In this document: positions 61,036 through 64,000 of the stretch, in pieces
Numbering within the stretch: the stretch's first letter is position 1
Layout of the letters: every line of letters begins with the position of its first letter
NCBI RefSeq assembly: GCF_002102175.1
Contig: NZ_LQOX01000055.1
Location: forward strand, 62,001 to 126,000
Direction of reading: 5' to 3'
Source: Mycobacterium gastri
Lineage (GTDB): Bacteria; Actinomycetota; Actinomycetes; Mycobacteriales; Mycobacteriaceae
DNA length: 64,000 bases
Position numbers and translations under genes: made by a program
Notes under the pieces: model-generated
Databases searched by the model: none
Told to the model about the DNA's origin: nothing
What the model saw: the letters and a program-made list of their open reading frames with translations, nothing else

Positions 61036-61821
61036 ATGTACGCCGATACCGGCCTTGCGGTGCGGGTGATCCCGTGCCTGGACGTCGACGGCGGGCGCGT
61101 GGTCAAAGGAGTCAACTTCGAGAACCTGCGGGATGCGGGCGATCCGGTGGAACTCGCCGCCGCCTATGACGCCGAAGGCGCCGACGAGCTGACGTTTCTC
61201 GACGTGACCGCGTCGTCGTCGGGTCGGGCCACCATGTTGGAGGTGGTGCGGCACACCGCCGAGCAGGTATTCATTCCCCTCACTGTCGGCGGCGGGGTGC
61301 GCACCGTGGCCGACGTGGATGCGTTGCTACGCGCCGGGGCCGACAAGGTCTCGGTCAACACCGCCGCGATCGCCCGCCCCGATCTGTTGGCTGATATGGC
61401 AAGGCAATTCGGCTCCCAGTGCATCGTCTTGTCCGTCGACGCGCGCACCGTGCCCGTCGGCTCACCCCCCACTCCGTCGGGCTGGGAGGTCACCACCCAC
61501 GGCGGCCGCCGCGGCACCGGCATCGATGCCGTGGAGTGGGCGGCCCGCGGTGCCGACCTGGGCGTAGGGGAGATCCTGCTGAACTCGATGGACGCCGACG
61601 GCACTAAAGCCGGATTCGACCTTGCGATGCTGCGCGCGGTTCGGGCCGCGGTCACCGTGCCGGTCATCGCCAGCGGCGGCGCCGGCACCGTGGAGCACTT
61701 CGCGCCCGCGGTCGCCGCGGGAGCCGATGCGGTATTGGCCGCCAGCGTCTTTCATTTCCGGGAACTGACGATTGGGCAGGTGAAGGCCGCCATGGCCGCA
61801 GCAGGGATCACCGTGCGATGA
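61036..61821 (+). CDS. hisF: Imidazole glycerol-phosphate synthase cyclase subunit HisF
   Basis: The 261-residue (beta/alpha)8 cyclase makes imidazoleglycerol phosphate with HisH. The N-terminal [20 protein letters not shown] (catalytic Asp in CLDV) and the second Asp in [17 protein letters not shown] are present. ATG 61036 follows impA by two bases; hisI overlaps its stop. Confidence 0.97.
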   Translation: MYADTGLAVRVIPCLDVDGGRVVKGVNFENLRDAGDPVELAAAYDAEGADELTFLDVTASSSGRATMLEVVRHTAEQVFIPLTVGGGVRTVADVDALLRAGADKVSVNTAAIARPDLLADMARQFGSQCIVLSVDARTVPVGSPPTPSGWEVTTHGGRRGTGIDAVEWAARGADLGVGEILLNSMDADGTKAGFDLAMLRAVRAAVTVPVIASGGAGTVEHFAPAVAAGADAVLAASVFHFRELTIGQVKAAMAAAGITVR

Positions 61822-62165
61822 GCCTCGACCCCGCGATCGCCGCGCGCCTCAAGCGCAACGCCGACGGATTGTTCACCGCGGTCGTGCAGGAGCGCGGCAC
61901 CGGCGACGTGCTGATGGTCGCCTGGATGGACGACGACGCGTTGGCGCGCACCCTGGAAACCCGTGAGGCCACCTACTATTCGCGGTCCCGCGGCGAACAA
62001 TGGGTCAAGGGCGCAACCTCGGGGCACACTCAGCGCGTCCATACCGTGCGCCTGGACTGTGACGGGGACGCCGTGCTGTTGACGGTCGACCAGGTCGGCG
62101 GAGCCTGCCACACCGGCGATCGCACCTGCTTTGACGCGGTCGTGCTGCTGGAACCCGAGAGCTAG
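61818..62165 (+). CDS. hisI: Phosphoribosyl-AMP cyclohydrolase HisI
   Basis: The 115-residue zinc enzyme opens the adenine ring of PR-AMP. The metal motif [20 protein letters not shown] and CF of HTGDRTCF are conserved. It starts inside the hisF stop. Its stop overlaps the convergent kinase stop in a shared CTAG (62162-62165). Confidence 0.97.
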   Translation: MSLDPAIAARLKRNADGLFTAVVQERGTGDVLMVAWMDDDALARTLETREATYYSRSRGEQWVKGATSGHTQRVHTVRLDCDGDAVLLTVDQVGGACHTGDRTCFDAVVLLEPES

Positions 62166-63673
62166 CGGGCGGCCACGTCCAGGCCGTTGGCGGCCTCCAG
62201 CGCCGCTCGCATCCACTCGCGCCGGAACACCGCCGGCTGGATACGTTCGCGGCGGATGACCTCGACGTCGATGACTCGCCCGGTAGTGACGGCCGCCGGC
62301 ACCCGGAAGGAGAAGGCCGGCCCGTCGGTGGCAACCGCGAGCATGGCGTCGGTGTCGGCGAAGCCGTTGGCGCGCATGGTGTTTTCGGCCCACCTGGCCG
62401 GTTTGAGGCCGCCGAAGTCCTTGACGTAGACGACCCAGAGCCGGATGCCGCGCACGTTGTAGAGCTTCACCAGCGCCCGGTCGACGACGGCGTACTCGGC
62501 CGGAGTCAACACGTTCGATTCATCGGTGAGGTAGTTGGACAACCGCAGCGCCGGTGTCGGCGAAGGCGTAGCCCTGCCGCCTGGTGTCGCCGACGCGGAC
62601 TGGGTGCCGCTGCCCGGCTGGGCGGAGGGGCCGCGGAGCAATCGGACCCCGAGGACCACCGCGACCACTACCAGCACCAGGGCGACCAGGGCCGCAATCA
62701 ATGTGGCCGGCTTGACCCGGTTACGGCCCGCCTCGGGCGATGCCGCCGGGGACGTGCTGACCTGCGTCGGTAAGTCCGTCGCCGCCGCGGGACTCGTCAC
62801 GGTTGCCGGGCCGGCGCCGGGCCGGCCGGCGAGTGCGGCAGCGAAATCCGTGCACGTCGGGTAACGCTCGGCGGGGTCCTTGGCCAGCGCTTTGGCAATG
62901 ACGCCATCGAGGTGGGCCAGTTCGGGACGCCGGGTACTGATCGACGGCGGTGGCGACGACAGGTGCTGGCTGATGACCACCGCCGGATTCGAGTGCTGGA
63001 ACGGAGCCGAGCCTGCCAGCAGGTGAAACGCGGTGCACCCGAGTGCGTACTGGTCGGCCCGTCCGTCCAGATCTGCACCCCGCAGTTGCTCGGGGGCGCA
63101 ATATGCGATGGTTCCCATCAGCACGTTCGTCGCGGTCAGCCCGCTGAATTCGCCCAGCCGGCGGGCGATCCCGAAGTCGGCCAGCAGAATCCGCCGTTGG
63201 GGCGTGGCTTCGCCCAGCAGAACGTTGGCGGGTTTGACGTCACGATGCAGCAGACCACGCGAATGGGCGTAATCGAGCGCGTCGGCAACGGCCGAGATGA
63301 TCTTGACGACGTCCCCGTGCGGCATCCCGGAGGGGTACCGGCTGCGCAGCAATTGGGCTGCGTCGGTGCCCTCGACGTAGTCCATCGAGATCCACAGTTG
63401 TCCCTGAAATTCGCCGCGATCGTGAATGCCGACGATGTGTTCGTTGTACAAGCTCGCGGCCAGATCGGCCTCGCGGTTGAAGCGCTGACGAAACTCGAGG
63501 TCGCCGGTCAGTTCGCGGGGCAGAATCTTGAGGGCATCGCGCCGCGGCAACCGCGGATGCTGCGCCAGGTAAACCTCGCCCATCCCACCCGTGCCGAGCC
63601 GGCGCACGATGGTGTATCCGGCGAACAACTCGCCTTCACTGAGGCCGTCACTCTGGCCGTCGCTGGTCGGCAT
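62162..63673 (-). CDS. Membrane Ser/Thr protein kinase with extracytoplasmic TPM-like domain
   Basis: The 503-residue protein is a PknB-type receptor kinase. The kinase domain (residues about 18-280) has the G-loop GTGGMGEVY, the Lys in [23 protein letters not shown] and APEQL, so it appears active. One membrane helix follows ([20 protein letters not shown]) and an outside part with a Ser/Pro/Thr linker. The outer domain (about 385-480) reads [20 protein letters not shown] and [15 protein letters not shown], a pattern like TPM/Psb32 domains. H37Rv has chaA directly after hisI with no kinase, so this gene is extra here. The signal sensed is unknown. Confidence 0.85.
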   Translation of the reverse strand: MPTSDGQSDGLSEGELFAGYTIVRRLGTGGMGEVYLAQHPRLPRRDALKILPRELTGDLEFRQRFNREADLAASLYNEHIVGIHDRGEFQGQLWISMDYVEGTDAAQLLRSRYPSGMPHGDVVKIISAVADALDYAHSRGLLHRDVKPANVLLGEATPQRRILLADFGIARRLGEFSGLTATNVLMGTIAYCAPEQLRGADLDGRADQYALGCTAFHLLAGSAPFQHSNPAVVISQHLSSPPPSISTRRPELAHLDGVIAKALAKDPAERYPTCTDFAAALAGRPGAGPATVTSPAAATDLPTQVSTSPAASPEAGRNRVKPATLIAALVALVLVVVAVVLGVRLLRGPSAQPGSGTQSASATPGGRATPSPTPALRLSNYLTDESNVLTPAEYAVVDRALVKLYNVRGIRLWVVYVKDFGGLKPARWAENTMRANGFADTDAMLAVATDGPAFSFRVPAAVTTGRVIDVEVIRRERIQPAVFRREWMRAALEAANGLDVAAR

Positions 63674-63888
63674 GTGAGCATGTTACTGACGCGGCGCCAT
63701 GGCCCACCGCGCGCTTGCGGACGACCGCGGTGCTAACACCGCTGCGTCGGGCCCGCAATTCGGCGCTCGGCGACCTCTTTCGGTCCGCCGCGAATACCGT
63801 CCCGAAATGACAGGTACCCACTTCGGGTCCCGCCAACCGGCTTAGGGGATGATCGGCCGGCTGATGGCATCGGCAACAATGGCGGTCG
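63674..63888. other. 215-bp divergent intergenic region, kinase/chaA
   Basis: The two genes are transcribed away from this region, so it holds both promoters, but I could not assign -10/-35 elements with confidence. No gene is seen. Confidence 0.4.
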
Positions 63889-64000
63889 ATGGTCAAACGG
63901 ATGCCCTGGAGCGTGGTGGCGCCGGTGCTTGCGTTCATCGCGCTGGCATTGACGTGGGGCCAGAAAATCGGGCCCGTGATGGGCCTGCTCGTGGCGGTGC
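63889..64000 (+). CDS. chaA: ChaA-type cation/proton antiporter, 5' end only
   Basis: The first 37 codons are in the window: MVKRMPWSVVAPVLAFIALA and then LTWGQKIGPVMGLLVAV, a first hydrophobic membrane helix. This agrees with the start of Rv1607 (ChaA), a putative Ca2+/Na+:H+ antiporter of the inner membrane, and with its position after the his operon. The ATG at 63889 lacks a clear ribosome binding site. Confidence 0.8.
   Translation, partial: MVKRMPWSVVAPVLAFIALALTWGQKIGPVMGLLVAV

Overview
The window is high-GC chromosomal DNA from a slow-growing Mycobacterium related to, but not a member of, the M. tuberculosis complex. The main support is gene order. It runs Rv1543/Rv1544-like dehydrogenases, dnaE1, a PPE-MPTR gene, fadD11, plsB1, an Rv1558-like F420 protein, ilvA, treZ/treY/treX, an Rv1565c-like acyltransferase, ripD, bioA-bioF-bioD, bioB-bsaP, an Rv1592c-like lipase, nrtR, nadA-nadB-nadC, hisD-C-B-H-A-impA-F-I and chaA, which follows the H37Rv order Rv1543-Rv1607. 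It differs from H37Rv as I remember it: frdABCD, mmpL6, vapBC11 and the phiRv1/REP13E12 block are not here, and other genes sit at those places. I cannot name the species.

Layout. Positions 1-2.7 kb hold two short-chain dehydrogenases, a repeat-rich intergenic region and a small SRPBCC protein. dnaE1 fills 2.76-6.31 kb. From 6.3 to 19.9 kb lies an accessory, partly decayed region. It contains a GT2-methyltransferase fusion flanked by a near-perfect 20-bp direct repeat, a frameshifted PPE-MPTR gene, a sugar epimerase, a DUF218-like protein, a GT2-M23 fusion, two paralogous SAM methyltransferases separated by insertion-sequence relics, a serine hydrolase, an orphan antitoxin, and relics of a polysaccharide ABC-transporter permease and an O-methyltransferase. 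From 19.9 to 28.8 kb lipid genes (fadD11-plsB1) are followed by ilvA, a PAP2 phosphatase and a divergent MocR regulator/flavin-fold pair that ends at a 54-bp perfect palindrome.

From 28.9 to 38.9 kb a leftward block makes trehalose from glycogen (treX, treY, treZ), with an acyltransferase and the catalytically inactive peptidoglycan hydrolase RipD upstream. From 39 to 48.7 kb lie the biotin genes. They are split by a leftward four-gene membrane operon with a cupredoxin-like lipoprotein, at the place where M. tuberculosis carries phiRv1. One gene of that operon is frameshifted in this sequence.

From 48.7 to 54.6 kb come a secreted-type lipase and the NAD module: nrtR and the nadABC operon share a perfect inverted repeat, probably the NrtR operator. 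After a short graveyard of TetR and alcohol dehydrogenase fragments, the tightly overlapping histidine operon runs from 55.7 to 62.2 kb. It converges on a membrane Ser/Thr kinase with an extracellular TPM-like domain, and the window ends in the first codons of chaA.

Most of the biosynthetic part is ordinary conserved mycobacterial sequence. The unusual material is in the 6.3-19.9 kb glycan-related island, the cupredoxin operon at 42.6-46.4 kb, and a few regulatory palindromes and repeats. No rRNA, tRNA or CRISPR array was seen.
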